A program made the position numbers and the translations under genes. This document shows positions 47,519 through 56,997 of a stretch of DNA of 64,000 nucleotides, piece after piece. The stretch's first letter is position 1, and the number at the start of each line of letters is the position of its first letter. Origin of the DNA: Pseudomonas kermanshahensis (GTDB lineage: Bacteria > Pseudomonadota > Gammaproteobacteria > Pseudomonadales > Pseudomonadaceae); assembly GCF_014269205.2 (NCBI RefSeq), contig NZ_JABWRY020000001.1:3596001-3660000 (forward strand), written 5' to 3'. Under the pieces are notes generated by a model. The model did not search any database. It saw only the letters and a list, made by a program, of their open reading frames with translations, and was not told where the DNA came from.

Positions 47519-48088
47519 ATGATCCACATCCGCCCCATGACGCCCGAGGACTTCGAGCGTTTCTGGCCCACCTTCCAGGCCATTGTCCAGGCCCGTGAAA
47601 CCTACGCCTTCGACCCTGCCCTGAACTTCGACCAGGCCCGCCAGTTGTGGCTGGAGATGCCCCTTCGCACCTGGGTAGCAGAGGACGACGGTGAGCTGTT
47701 GGGTTCCTACTACCTCAAAGCCAATGCTGCCGGCCCCGGGGCCCATGTAGGCAACTGCGGTTACATGGTCTGCGAGGCCGCGCGTGGCCGTGGTGTGGCC
47801 CGGATGATGTGCGAGCATTCGCAAAAGCTGGCGCGCCAGGAGGGGTTTCTGGCGCTGCAGTTCAATTCGGTCGTGGCCAGCAACGAAGTGGCCGTGGCGC
47901 TGTGGCACAAGCTCGGTTTCGAAACGGTCGGCCGCCTGCCCAAGGCTTTCCGGCATGCCCGGCTGGGCTTGGTGGATTGCCTGGTGATGTACAAGTGGCT
48001 GGCGGATGAGCCAGTGGTGGAAAAACCGCCACTGCTGATCGGGCGCAAGAACATCGAGGCTCGCGTGTCGCGCCGCCGGGGGCGTTAG
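47519..48088 (+). CDS. GNAT-family N-acetyltransferase
   Basis: 189 residues. The acetyl-CoA-binding segment is around VCEAARGRGVARMMCEHSQK (motif A) with the C-terminal motif B region ALWHKLGFETVGRLPKAF. ATG 47519 follows AGGA; the longer frame to 47447 is not needed. Substrate unknown; the FRHARLGLVDCLVMYKWL ending is common in phosphinothricin/streptothricin-type acetyltransferases. Confidence 0.82.
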   Translation: MIHIRPMTPEDFERFWPTFQAIVQARETYAFDPALNFDQARQLWLEMPLRTWVAEDDGELLGSYYLKANAAGPGAHVGNCGYMVCEAARGRGVARMMCEHSQKLARQEGFLALQFNSVVASNEVAVALWHKLGFETVGRLPKAFRHARLGLVDCLVMYKWLADEPVVEKPPLLIGRKNIEARVSRRRGR

Positions 48089-48094
48089 CCGACG

Positions 48095-48187
48095 GTAGGA
48101 GCAGCCTTGCGCTGCGAAGAGGCCAGCGCCTGCATCATGCTGGTCATCGCCTGAACTGGCCCCTTCGCAGCGCAAGGCTGCTCCTAC
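48095..48187. repeat. BIME, REP class 1
   Basis: Fourth class 1 REP pair: GTAGGAGCAGCC at 48095 and GGCTGCTCCTAC ending 48187. The loop (GCGCCTGCATCATGCTGG) differs from those at the RAYT locus. Sits between convergent GNAT and outer-membrane genes. Confidence 0.9.
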
Positions 48188-48215
48188 ACAAACCGCGGTG
48201 TTGGCAAATCGCTGC

Positions 48216-48962
48216 TTAGAACGCCAAGCCGACCTTGAAGCCAAACTCATCACGCTTGAGTTTGGTGTTGTCCGCCACGGGCGAATCGCCATCCAGCTTG
48301 TACTCGGTGCGCGTGTAGTACACCCCCGCCTGTACCGGCATGCCGCCCTGCTGGTTCATCAGCAAGGTGACCTCGGCATAGGGGTTGGTGCGGTCCTTCA
48401 GGTCCACGGTGTCACTGCCGAAATCATCCACCTTCAGGCGCGCACGGCCATCGAGGGTGTGGCGCGCGCCCACCTCCACGCGCAGGGTCGACGCATCGAA
48501 CTGGTGGTTGTAACCCAAGGCCGCCTTGGCGAAGGGCGACTTGACCGTGAGTTTAGTGTCCAGGTCGTTGATCTCGGGCTCGAAGCGCGACCAGCTGTAG
48601 CCGCCGCCCACGGTCACATCGACAAAGTTGCGCGCGTCCAGCGCCGCACGCCAGCCGAGGTCGAGATCGGCCTGGGCTTCCTTGAGTTTGTTGTCATTCT
48701 TCTTGCCGTACTTGGCCTCGGCACCGATCTGGTAGATGAAGCCGGATTCGGCGGTCATCTTGTTGCCGAAGGTGGCGAATACACCGCCCTGCCCCAAGTG
48801 CTCCTTGTCGGTTTCGCTGCCGCCTTCGAATTTGAAGTCGTTATAGGCACCCAGCAGGCCGAGGGTGAACAGCGGGTCGGTACTGGGCGCGGCGGTGGCG
48901 GCTAAAGGCGAAGCGATCAAGGCGAGCAGGCAAGTGTGACGCAACAGGTGACGAGCGGACAT
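48216..48962 (-). CDS. Outer-membrane beta-barrel protein (autotransporter-barrel-like)
   Basis: 248 residues with a signal peptide (1-24, ending ATAA). Alternating amphipathic strands run through the sequence and it ends in the outer-membrane signature GFKVGLAF with terminal Phe. Size suggests an 8-12-strand barrel. I do not recognise a specific family; related proteins in pseudomonads are annotated as hypothetical outer-membrane proteins. GGAG precedes ATG 48962. Divergent from the DUF1624 gene. Confidence 0.7.
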   Translation of the reverse strand: MSARHLLRHTCLLALIASPLAATAAPSTDPLFTLGLLGAYNDFKFEGGSETDKEHLGQGGVFATFGNKMTAESGFIYQIGAEAKYGKKNDNKLKEAQADLDLGWRAALDARNFVDVTVGGGYSWSRFEPEINDLDTKLTVKSPFAKAALGYNHQFDASTLRVEVGARHTLDGRARLKVDDFGSDTVDLKDRTNPYAEVTLLMNQQGGMPVQAGVYYTRTEYKLDGDSPVADNTKLKRDEFGFKVGLAF

Positions 48963-49164
48963 GCGTGAAGTCTCCATGACGTGAAAACAGTGATAACGAG
49001 CGGTTCGAGAGACACGCTTTGGAGAAAGTTCGAAAAAATTCATTGAGAGCGAATGCCTTGGGCTATGCAGCGCCATACACCCCTCCAAATCCCCATTGCT
49101 GGCCACCCAATTTAAGTTATAAGATAACGTTTCATTTGACACCCATTCCTACCAGCGACCTTCC

Positions 49165-50331
49165 ATGACTAGCGCCAGCGCCACCCCCACCCTGCTTACC
49201 CAGCGCCTGCAGAGCATCGATGCCCTGCGCGGCCTGGTCATCCTGTTCATGCTCCTGGACCACGTCCGCGAGACCTTCTTTCTGCACCGCCAGGTCAGCG
49301 ACCCGATGGCCATCGACGTCACCGACCCGTCGTTGTTCTTCAGCCGTACCCTGGCCCACCTATGCGCGCCGGTGTTTGTCCTGTTGACTGGCCTTTCGGC
49401 CTGGCTGTATGGCGAGAAGTACCAGGGCCGTAGCGATGTCTCGGCCTTTCTGTTCAAACGTGGGCTGTTCCTCGTGGCACTTGAGTTCACCCTGGTCAAC
49501 TTCGCCTGGACCTTCCAACTACCCCCCAGCGTGATCTACCTGCAAGTGATCTGGGCCATCGGCGTGAGCATGATCGCCCTGTCGCTGCTGGTGTGGTTGC
49601 CACGGGCAGCGCTGATCGCCCTGGGTGCAATCATCGTCGCCGGGCACAACCTGCTCGACAGCCTGCACTTCGGCGCTGAGTCGGCCCTGCACGTGCCGTG
49701 GGCAATCCTGCACGACCGTGGCTGGCTGGCATTCTCCGACCACCTGCGCCTGCGCACGTCGTACCCCGTGCTGCCCTGGATAGGCGTCATCGCCTTGGGC
49801 TACGGCCTTGGCCCCTGGTTCGCCCGTGGCAGCGACGCAGGCCAACGCCAGCACCGCCTGCTGCTGGCCGGGGTGATCGCACTGCTTGGTTTTGTCGTGC
49901 TGCGCATGCTCAACGGCTACGGCGAGGCACCCTGGAGCGGGTACCCGACGTTGACGCAAACGCTGATGAGCTTCTTCAACATCACCAAGTATCCGCCGTC
50001 CTTGCTGTTCCTGGCCCTCACCCTGGGCTGTGGCCTGCTGCTGTTGCGCGCCTTCGAGCGTGCCGGCCAGGCCCGCTGGATCAACGCCCTGGCGGTTTAC
50101 GGTGCAGCACCGATGTTTTTCTACCTGCTGCACCTGTATGTGCTGAAGCTGCTTTACCTGGCCTGCGTCGCGCTGTTCGGCCACAACCAGGGGGATTACT
50201 TTGGCTTCGACGGCATCGGCGCCGTGTGGCTGGGCGCCGCCTTGCTCGCCGTGTCGCTGTACCTGCCGGTACGTAGCTTCGCCCGGCTGAAGGCGCGTCG
50301 GCGTGATATCACCTGGCTCAAGTACTTCTGA
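49165..50331 (+). CDS. DUF1624 / acyltransferase-like membrane protein
   Basis: 388 residues with about ten transmembrane segments. The N-terminal IDALRGLVILFMLLDHVR motif is the conserved entry of the DUF1624/HGSNAT-like acyltransferase superfamily, in which a histidine (here in LDHVRETFFLHRQ) takes part in transmembrane acetyl transfer. Function in Pseudomonas unknown. Confidence 0.8.
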   Translation: MTSASATPTLLTQRLQSIDALRGLVILFMLLDHVRETFFLHRQVSDPMAIDVTDPSLFFSRTLAHLCAPVFVLLTGLSAWLYGEKYQGRSDVSAFLFKRGLFLVALEFTLVNFAWTFQLPPSVIYLQVIWAIGVSMIALSLLVWLPRAALIALGAIIVAGHNLLDSLHFGAESALHVPWAILHDRGWLAFSDHLRLRTSYPVLPWIGVIALGYGLGPWFARGSDAGQRQHRLLLAGVIALLGFVVLRMLNGYGEAPWSGYPTLTQTLMSFFNITKYPPSLLFLALTLGCGLLLLRAFERAGQARWINALAVYGAAPMFFYLLHLYVLKLLYLACVALFGHNQGDYFGFDGIGAVWLGAALLAVSLYLPVRSFARLKARRRDITWLKYF

Positions 50332-50366
50332 AAAGCGTTTTCACCCGGCTGCCTGATGGTCTACCA

Positions 50367-50546
50367 TGCCGGCCGCCGGTTTCCACCACGGAATTAATAG
50401 GGAATCCCAAGCCCGCTAACGCGGGCCAAACGGAACTGCCCCCGCAACTGTAGGTGCCGAGCCTGCTCCATCGATGCCACTGGATAACATTGTCCGGGAA
50501 GGCTGGAGCTGGGCCATGACGCACCAGTCAGGAGACCTGCCGGCGC
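50367..50546 (+). ncRNA. Cobalamin (adenosylcobalamin) riboswitch
   Basis: Conserved elements appear in the known order: TTAATAGGGAA (J1-2), CGGAACTGCCCCCGCAACTG (P3-P6 core), the B12 box GCCACTGGATAACATTGTCC at 50476-50495 followed by GGGAAGGC, and the closing ACCAGTCAGGAGACCTGCC. Cobalamin binding should reduce expression of the downstream operon. The expression platform lies in the 140 bp between 50547 and the ATG at 50686. Confidence 0.95.
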
Positions 50547-50685
50547 AAAAACACCAACCGGCGGGGTGTCCGGGATGGCCATCTCCACCCTTTTCTGGGT
50601 GCTGCCCCCTGCCGTGTGCACGGGGCTCGGCGATGCCTGTCCGTGCGTTCATTCCGTGAACCCTTCGATAGGAGATCGTCCCCTC

Positions 50686-51696
50686 ATGCTGCATCGTCTT
50701 GCCGCTTTGATTGCCGGCCTCGGCCTCACCAGCCTGGCCCAGGCTGCCGCCACCCACTACCCGCTCACGGTCGACAACTGCGGCATGCCGCAGACCTTCG
50801 GCCACGCGCCCGAGCGTGCAGTGACCATTGGCCAAGCCGGCACCGAGATGCTCTACGCACTGGGGCTGGGCGACAAACTGGCCGGCACCTCGCTGTGGTT
50901 CAACAACGTGCTGCCCGAGTACAAGGCGCTGAACGACAAGGTCGAGCGCCTGGCCGACAACGACCCCAGTTTCGAGGCGGTGGTCGGCAAGCGTCCGCAA
51001 CTGGTGGCCGTACAGTTTGAATGGATGGTCGGCGCACAAGGTGTGGTCGGCACCCGCGAGCAGTTCGACGAGCTGAAGATCCCGACCTACCTGCTGCCGT
51101 CGGACTGCGAAGGCAAGGACAACCTGGTGGGCGCCGACGGCACCCGCCTGCAGGCGTTCCAGGTCGAGAGCATCTACAAGAGCGTCAACCAGCTGGCCGA
51201 AATCTTCGATGTGCAAGACCGCGGCGCCGCGTTGAACGCCGACCTCAAGGGCCGCCTGGACAGCGCCAAGGCGCACTTGGCTGGCAAGGATTTGTCGAAC
51301 ACCTCGGCGCTGTTCTGGTTCTCTAGCGCCGACTTGGATATCGACCCCTACGTCGCCGGCCGCCAAGGGGTGGCTGACTTCATGCTGCGTACGCTGGGGG
51401 TGCGCAATGTGGTCGAGTCCACCGAAGAATGGCCGACCGTGGGTTGGGAAACCCTGGCCAAGGCCAACCCGACCTGGTTGATCATCGCCCGCATGGACCG
51501 CCGCCGCTTCCCGGCAGACGACTACCAGAAAAAACTCGAATTCCTGCGCAACGACCCGGTTACCCGCAACATGGACGCGGTGAAGAACGACCGCATCATC
51601 GTCCTCGACGCCGATGCGATGCAGGCCGGCATCCGCCTGTTCCGCGGCCTGCAGACGCTGTCGACGGCGTTCGCCAGCGGTAAAGCAGCCCAGTGA
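50686..51696 (+). CDS. ABC transporter periplasmic binding protein, BtuF/FecB-like (cobalamin-riboswitch operon)
   Basis: 336 residues with a signal peptide (1-20). The two-lobe COG0614 fold is recognisable from ERAVTIGQAGTEMLYALGL and PEEW-like EEWPTVGWETLAKANPTWLII segments. First gene of a cobalamin-riboswitch operon, hence probably binding cobalamin, a corrinoid fragment or a chelated metal. Related proteins without a TonB receptor occur in pseudomonads. Overlaps the permease start by 1 bp. Confidence 0.85.
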   Translation: MLHRLAALIAGLGLTSLAQAAATHYPLTVDNCGMPQTFGHAPERAVTIGQAGTEMLYALGLGDKLAGTSLWFNNVLPEYKALNDKVERLADNDPSFEAVVGKRPQLVAVQFEWMVGAQGVVGTREQFDELKIPTYLLPSDCEGKDNLVGADGTRLQAFQVESIYKSVNQLAEIFDVQDRGAALNADLKGRLDSAKAHLAGKDLSNTSALFWFSSADLDIDPYVAGRQGVADFMLRTLGVRNVVESTEEWPTVGWETLAKANPTWLIIARMDRRRFPADDYQKKLEFLRNDPVTRNMDAVKNDRIIVLDADAMQAGIRLFRGLQTLSTAFASGKAAQ

Positions 51697-52712
51697 TGAG
51701 CCGCTTGTTGCCCTACAGCGCCCTGGCCCTGGCAGCCCTGTGTGTCGCGCTGGTGGCCGGCACCGCGATCGGCGAGAGCAACCTGGCGCCGAACGTGGTC
51801 TACCAGGTGCTGGCCAATCACCTGTGGCAGGCCGGTTACCCGGTCGACCCCATCGATGCCGGTATCGTCTGGAACTACCGCCTGACCCGCACGCTGGTCG
51901 CCGCCGCCTGTGGCGCCGGGCTGGCCACGTGTGGCGTGATCCTGCAGGCGCTGCTGCGCAACCCGCTGGCCGAGCCCTACCTGTTGGGGTTGTCGGCCGG
52001 TGCCTCGACCGGCGCGGTGCTGGTCGGCCTGCTGGGGCTGGGCAGCGTCGCCCTGAGCATGTCCGGGGGTGCCTTCATCGGCGCGTTGGCGGCGTTTGCG
52101 CTGGTGCTGGTGCTGGCACGCGCCGCCGGGCCGAGCAGCAACAACGCCCAGGTGATACTCGCCGGCATCGCTGGCTCGCAACTGTTCACTGCGCTGACCG
52201 CGTTCCTCATCACCAAGTCGGCCACCGCCGAGCAGGCGCGCGGCATTCTGTTCTGGCTGCTGGGCAACCTCAGTGGCGTGCGCTGGCCGTCCGTGTGGCT
52301 GGCCCTGCCCGTGGCACTGTTCGGGCTGGTGGTGTGCCTGTGGCATCGCCGCGCGCTGGATGCCTTTACCTTCGGCGCCGACTCGGCCGCGTCGCTGGGG
52401 ATCCCGGTGCGGCGCACCCAGTTGTTGCTGATCAGTTGTGCCGCGCTGGTGACGGCGGTGATGGTGTCCATCGTCGGCGCCATCGGTTTTGTCGGGCTGG
52501 TCATCCCCCACGCCCTGCGCCTGCTGCTGGGGCCCGGGCATAGCCGCCTGCTGCCGGCCAGTGCGCTGGGCGGCGCGCTGTTCCTGATCAGCGCCGATAT
52601 CTTGTCGCGCACGCTGATCCCAGGCCAGGTGATCCCGGTGGGCGTGGTGACCGCGCTGATCGGCGCGCCAGTGTTCGCGCTGATTCTGGTCAGCAGAAGG
52701 GGGCGCCCATGA
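51696..52712 (+). CDS. FecCD/BtuC-family ABC permease
   Basis: 338 residues with about ten transmembrane segments. NPLAEPYLLGLSAGASTGA and IVGAIGFVGLVIPHALRLLLG are the classical motifs of BtuC/FecCD permeases. Coupled at both ends: ATG overlaps the upstream TGA (TGATG) and its end overlaps the ATPase start (ATGA). Confidence 0.9.
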   Translation: MSRLLPYSALALAALCVALVAGTAIGESNLAPNVVYQVLANHLWQAGYPVDPIDAGIVWNYRLTRTLVAAACGAGLATCGVILQALLRNPLAEPYLLGLSAGASTGAVLVGLLGLGSVALSMSGGAFIGALAAFALVLVLARAAGPSSNNAQVILAGIAGSQLFTALTAFLITKSATAEQARGILFWLLGNLSGVRWPSVWLALPVALFGLVVCLWHRRALDAFTFGADSAASLGIPVRRTQLLLISCAALVTAVMVSIVGAIGFVGLVIPHALRLLLGPGHSRLLPASALGGALFLISADILSRTLIPGQVIPVGVVTALIGAPVFALILVSRRGRP

Positions 52713-53497
52713 CCGTCATGGCCAACGTGAAGATTGCCCCCCTGGCCTGCCAGGGCTTAGGGCTGCAGTTGGGCGGCAACCCTGTACTACGCCACATCGA
52801 GCTAACCGTTATCCCCGGCGAAACGCTGGGCATCGTCGGCCCTAACGGCTCGGGCAAGTCGACTTTGCTCAAACTGCTGGCGGGCCTGCGCAAGCCTGAC
52901 AGTGGCTGTGTCGAGCTGCTGGGCGAGCCGCTCACGCAACTGCCACGCCGGCGCATTGCCCAGGCTCTGGCGCTGGTCGAGCAGCAAGCGGATACCGCTG
53001 ACGCCATCAGCGTGTTCGACGCCGTTGCCCTGGGCCGCACGCCCTGGCTGTCGGCCCTGGCGCCGTTCAGCAAAGCAGACCGCGCCATCGTCGAACAGGC
53101 CTTGGCCGACCTGGATGCCCTGCACCTGCGCAAGCGGCTTTGGCATTCGCTTTCAGGTGGCGAACGCCAACGCGTGCACATTGCCCGCGCCCTGGCGCAA
53201 CGCCCCCAGGTGCTGTTGCTCGACGAGCCGACCAACCACCTGGACATCCAGCACCAGCTGAGCCTGTTGCAACAGGTGCAGGGGCTGCCGGTTACCACGC
53301 TGGTGGCCCTGCATGACCTCAACCAGGCGCTGACCTGCGACCGCCTCGCGGTGCTCGACAAAGGCTGCCTTGTCGCCCTCGGCAAGCCGCTCGACGTCCT
53401 CACCCCAGAGCGCCTGCTGAGCACCTTCGGCGTACACGCCCACTACCTTACCGACCCCTTCGACGGCGCACGCATTCTGCGTTTTCGCGCCCCCTGA
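52709..53497 (+). CDS. ABC transporter ATP-binding protein, BtuD/FecE-like
   Basis: 262 residues with Walker A GPNGSGKST, signature LSGGERQR, and Walker B VLLLDEPTNHLD. ATPase subunit of the riboswitch-controlled importer. A 17-bp gap with AGGAAG separates it from the pseudoazurin gene. Confidence 0.9.
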   Translation: MTVMANVKIAPLACQGLGLQLGGNPVLRHIELTVIPGETLGIVGPNGSGKSTLLKLLAGLRKPDSGCVELLGEPLTQLPRRRIAQALALVEQQADTADAISVFDAVALGRTPWLSALAPFSKADRAIVEQALADLDALHLRKRLWHSLSGGERQRVHIARALAQRPQVLLLDEPTNHLDIQHQLSLLQQVQGLPVTTLVALHDLNQALTCDRLAVLDKGCLVALGKPLDVLTPERLLSTFGVHAHYLTDPFDGARILRFRAP

Positions 53498-53514
53498 ACC
53501 AGGAAGTTGCCACC

Positions 53515-53949
53515 ATGCTGTTGCGCCCTGTCGCCCTGCTGCTCGCCAGCACCCTGTTTGCCCCTGCCGCGCTGGCAGACGTGCATGAAGTGAAGATGCT
53601 CAACCGCGGTACGCAGGGCGCGATGGTCTACGAGCCGGACCACTTGCGCATCGCACCCGGCGATACCGTGCGCTTTGTGCCGACCATGAGTGGGCACAAC
53701 GCAGCCAGTGTGCCGGGGCTGCTGCCGCAGGGCGCTGAGGCGTTCAAGAGCAAGCTCAACCAGCCCTACGAGCACACCTTCAACGTACCCGGCATGTACG
53801 GTATCCAGTGCATTCCGCACCTGGCGATGGGCATGGTGATGGTGATCCAGGTGGGTGACGCGGCGCCGGCCACAGTGCCTGCCAGCCTGCCTGCACGGGC
53901 GAAAACCCGCTTCGAAGCGCAACTGCAGAAGCTGGGGGCCGCGCAATGA
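53515..53949 (+). CDS. Pseudoazurin (periplasmic blue-copper protein)
   Basis: 144 residues with signal peptide (1-21). The type 1 copper ligands are His61 (SGHN), Cys99, His102 and Met107 in QCIPHLAMGM, with the Cys+3 His and Cys+8 Met spacing of pseudoazurin. Usually an electron carrier for nitrite reductase, but no denitrification genes are here. Its position inside a cobalamin-riboswitch operon, with 17 bp before and a 4-bp overlap after, is unusual. Confidence 0.9.
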   Translation: MLLRPVALLLASTLFAPAALADVHEVKMLNRGTQGAMVYEPDHLRIAPGDTVRFVPTMSGHNAASVPGLLPQGAEAFKSKLNQPYEHTFNVPGMYGIQCIPHLAMGMVMVIQVGDAAPATVPASLPARAKTRFEAQLQKLGAAQ

Positions 53950-55283
53950 GCCGGCTGTTGCTGGCCCTGCCTCTGCTCGGGCTTTCCCCGCTCGCATTGG
54001 CTGACTCCGCTCAGTCCCAGAGCAACGGTTTGGTAGAAGACGCCAGCTGGAGCATCCTCAACCGCAGCGTGTTCGACCAGCGCGACTACAAGCATGGCGG
54101 GCGCAACAGCAGTGCGCGCAATGCCTACAAGCCACGCGACGAACGTAGCGGCAAAGCTGAAGAATGGGCCTACGGTTTGATGGGCACCTTGCAGTCTGGC
54201 TTTACCCAAGGCCTGATCGGCGTCGGTGTCGATGCCCACGCTTATCTGGGCGTACAGCTCGACAGCGGCGGTGGCCGTGCCGGCAAGGCTCGCTTGCTGG
54301 GCATCGACAACGACGGGCACCCGAAAAACGAATACAGCCGAGCAGGCGCAGCCTTGAAGATGCGGGTGTCGAACACGGTGCTGTCCTACGGCGAGCAGCG
54401 GGTGAAAACCCCGGTATTCAGTTCGTCCGACAGCCGCTTGCTGCCCGAGACCGCGACGGGGTTTTTCCTCACCAGCAACGAGATCGACACGCTTCGGCTG
54501 GTGGCCGGCCACTTCAATGAAAACGCGGATCGCAACGCTTCAAGCCACGATCAAGGGTTCGTGGTGAACTATTCCAATGGCCGCCAGGGCAATGCCTTCG
54601 ATCTGGCCGGCGTGGCCTGGAACCCCGGCGCAGCCTTCAGCGGCAGCCTGTATACCTCGCGCTACGAGGACAGCTGGAACCAGCACTACCTGGGCAGCAC
54701 CCTGACCCACGCACTGGATGACCGGCGCAGCTTGAGCCTGGACCTCAACCTGTACCGCACCACCGACACCGGCAAGGCGCTGTCCGGGCGCATCGACAAC
54801 ACCACCTGGAGCCTGGTGTCGCGTTACAACCAGGGGCCGCACGGGTTCAGCCTGGGCTGGCAGCAGGTAGACGGCAATACACCGTTCGACTATGTGACGC
54901 GGGGCGCGATCTATATCGCCAACGCTGTGCAGATGTCGGACTTCAACGCACCGAACGAGAAGTCATGGCAGGCGCGCTATGACCTGAACATGGGCGCCTA
55001 CGGTGTGCCCGGGTTGAACCTGACGGCGCTGTACGTGCGCGGGTTCGATATCGATGGCACGCATGTCGACCCCTCCGGCGGCTACGCGTACCTGGGGTAT
55101 GGCAAGGGTGGCAAGCACTGGGAGCGCGACCTGGAAGCGCGCTATGTGGTGCAGAGTGGCAAGGCCAAGGGCACCACGTTCTCGGTACGGCATAACGCGC
55201 ACCGGGGTAACACGGCGCAGGCGGAACTGGATGGTGACCAGATCCGCCTGGCAGTCGAGTGGCCGCTGGGCGGCGGGTTCTGA
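53946..55283 (+). CDS. OprD-family outer-membrane porin
   Basis: 445 residues with signal peptide (1-19, ALA). The GLVEDASWSILNRSVFDQRDY N-terminal strand, SQGFT-like GFTQGLIGVGVDAHAYLG and the typical 18-strand barrel length identify OprD. These specific porins pass small molecules such as amino acids or aromatic acids. Overlaps pseudoazurin by 4 bp, so it belongs to the same riboswitch-controlled operon. A TonB receptor would be expected for intact B12, so this suggests a smaller substrate. Confidence 0.9.
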   Translation: MSRLLLALPLLGLSPLALADSAQSQSNGLVEDASWSILNRSVFDQRDYKHGGRNSSARNAYKPRDERSGKAEEWAYGLMGTLQSGFTQGLIGVGVDAHAYLGVQLDSGGGRAGKARLLGIDNDGHPKNEYSRAGAALKMRVSNTVLSYGEQRVKTPVFSSSDSRLLPETATGFFLTSNEIDTLRLVAGHFNENADRNASSHDQGFVVNYSNGRQGNAFDLAGVAWNPGAAFSGSLYTSRYEDSWNQHYLGSTLTHALDDRRSLSLDLNLYRTTDTGKALSGRIDNTTWSLVSRYNQGPHGFSLGWQQVDGNTPFDYVTRGAIYIANAVQMSDFNAPNEKSWQARYDLNMGAYGVPGLNLTALYVRGFDIDGTHVDPSGGYAYLGYGKGGKHWERDLEARYVVQSGKAKGTTFSVRHNAHRGNTAQAELDGDQIRLAVEWPLGGGF

Positions 55284-55348
55284 TCATCGTTCAGAGACCA
55301 GGCTTCGCACCAACGTGCCGGTGACGGGCTGCGCAGCAGCCCCCCGGT

Positions 55349-55672
55349 TCAAGACGCTGCCGCGGATGGCGGCTGCAGCCCCCATTCGGCTTTTTCCTGC
55401 GAGGTCATCGCAGCAAGCACTTCCATAAACGTCTGGTCCAATTCAGCGCTGACATTGCCGAAAGCCTTGTAGTTGGTCAGCAGGTAGCGCTTCACCGTAT
55501 TGGGCCAACGCCCTTCCTTGTGCGCTGCATTGATGATGCCCTTGGCGTCGTGGCGCGTGGCACCCCGCCACAAATCCATCAGCCTGTTTTCGAAGTGGCC
55601 GAACGACCACGGGTCTCTGCGGTCTTCGAATTCGTCCAGCAGTTTGAGCTTGTACAGGGCCATGTGTGGCAT
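55349..55672 (-). CDS. Small hypothetical protein
   Basis: 107 residues, soluble, charged (KLKLLDEFEDRRDPWSFGHF, then RLMDLWRGATRHDAKGI). ATG 55672 has GGGAG upstream. No transmembrane segment or recognised motif. Its position downstream of OprD in the opposite direction gives no function. I do not recognise a family. Confidence 0.6.
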   Translation of the reverse strand: MPHMALYKLKLLDEFEDRRDPWSFGHFENRLMDLWRGATRHDAKGIINAAHKEGRWPNTVKRYLLTNYKAFGNVSAELDQTFMEVLAAMTSQEKAEWGLQPPSAAAS

Positions 55673-55804
55673 CGGTGAGTCTCCCTTGGGGGCGTTGGGT
55701 AAGCCTTGAGGGAGACGGTAAGCAAGCAGGTACGTTATGGAAATGAACGCGTTGAACACTTCACAACAACAGCTGTAGGGGGTTTCTGACCGATTACGGC
55801 GACG

Positions 55805-56302
55805 TCATGCCAGCGTCAGCTGCATATGGGTGGTCTGCCAGACGGGGTCCTGCTCCACATCGATCACCACGAACCCCTGGCGCTCCCAGAAGGCAATCGC
55901 GCCCGGCAGGAACGGGTGGGTGTGCAGGTACAGGCATTCGACACCCGCCTGTTCAGCCGCACCGCGCAAGGCGGCGAACAAGGCGGCGGCGAGGCCATGG
56001 CGTCGATAGGCGGGCAACACGAACAAGCGCACTACCTCGACCACGCACACCCGCTGATAGTCGAGTTGTGCGAAGCGATGGTCATAGGGCACATAGCCGA
56101 TCACGGCCACCAAACGGCCCTGATCGCGGGCTTCGAGAAACACGCCTTCGCCGTCCAGGTATGTCTCGGCGAAGCGAGCCAAGTCAGGGGGCAACGGTGC
56201 GTTGGCAAGCTGCGGGAAAAGTTCGCGGCGGGCGCTGTCGACAAAAACGACGACCTCGTCGATGGCGTCACGCGGGACGGGTTGGATGATCCAATTCGGC
56301 AT
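55805..56302 (-). CDS. GNAT-family N-acetyltransferase
   Basis: 165 residues. VVEVVRLFVLPAYRRHGLAA is the GNAT acetyl-CoA-binding motif, followed by LYLHTHPFLPGAIAFWERQG. I use ATG 56302 (MPNW) rather than a longer frame to 56362. Substrate unknown. Confidence 0.8.
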   Translation of the reverse strand: MPNWIIQPVPRDAIDEVVVFVDSARRELFPQLANAPLPPDLARFAETYLDGEGVFLEARDQGRLVAVIGYVPYDHRFAQLDYQRVCVVEVVRLFVLPAYRRHGLAAALFAALRGAAEQAGVECLYLHTHPFLPGAIAFWERQGFVVIDVEQDPVWQTTHMQLTLA

Positions 56303-56430
56303 GTGGGCTACAGGCAATGAGTCGAGGGCAAAGGTTCTACCCCAGCGCGCCGCCCCTGGCAAATTCTGGGCTCATCGCGATCAAGACCCCGGTATAATCG
56401 CAGGCCTAGACCGCCCAACCAGGCCACCCC

Positions 56431-56910
56431 ATGCCCCGCCTCCAGACGTTGCTACTGCCCCTGCTACTGATCACCGCCCTCGCCGCCTGCGACCAGCAAC
56501 CCTCCCGCGAAGCGCAGATCCTGGCCAAGCTGCCGCTGCAGGACGCCTATGAGCACAACATCGACCGTATGGCGTCGTTGCTGGCGCCAGCCCACCCGCT
56601 GGTGCCCGAGGCGCGCATCCGTGAGGTGCTGCGCAAACACCTGACGGTCGAAGACCAGCGCCAGGATTTGTTCAAGCTCTACAGCGAAAAGAATTTCAGC
56701 GACGCTGAATTCGCCAGCATCGTCGACGCCATGCAGGACCCGGCCAAGGCCCGCGCACTTGAAGAGACAGAGGCCGGCAAGCGCCTGAGCGAAAAACTGA
56801 CCGCGCTGATGCGCGAAACCGCCCGCGACACCCAGGTGCAGGCATTGGCCGAGCAGCGCATGCAGCAGGTCGAAGATGAGCTGGCTGAACTGGAAAAAGC
56901 AGGTTCCTGA
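56431..56910 (+). CDS. DUF2059-like lipoprotein
   Basis: 159 residues with a lipobox (LAAC, Cys20) and a helical Glu/Lys-rich mature part (EAQILAKLPLQDAYEHNIDR; LYSEKNFSDAEFASIVDAM) resembling DUF2059 proteins. Periplasmic lipoprotein of unknown function, monocistronic. The stop is at 56908. Confidence 0.75.
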   Translation: MPRLQTLLLPLLLITALAACDQQPSREAQILAKLPLQDAYEHNIDRMASLLAPAHPLVPEARIREVLRKHLTVEDQRQDLFKLYSEKNFSDAEFASIVDAMQDPAKARALEETEAGKRLSEKLTALMRETARDTQVQALAEQRMQQVEDELAELEKAGS

Positions 56911-56997
56911 TCGACGTAACACACCGCCGCGGCGACAATAACGCACTACACCTACAAGCAGCAGGGTTACTCCCTTTTCGTACCAGTGAGGTCAGGA

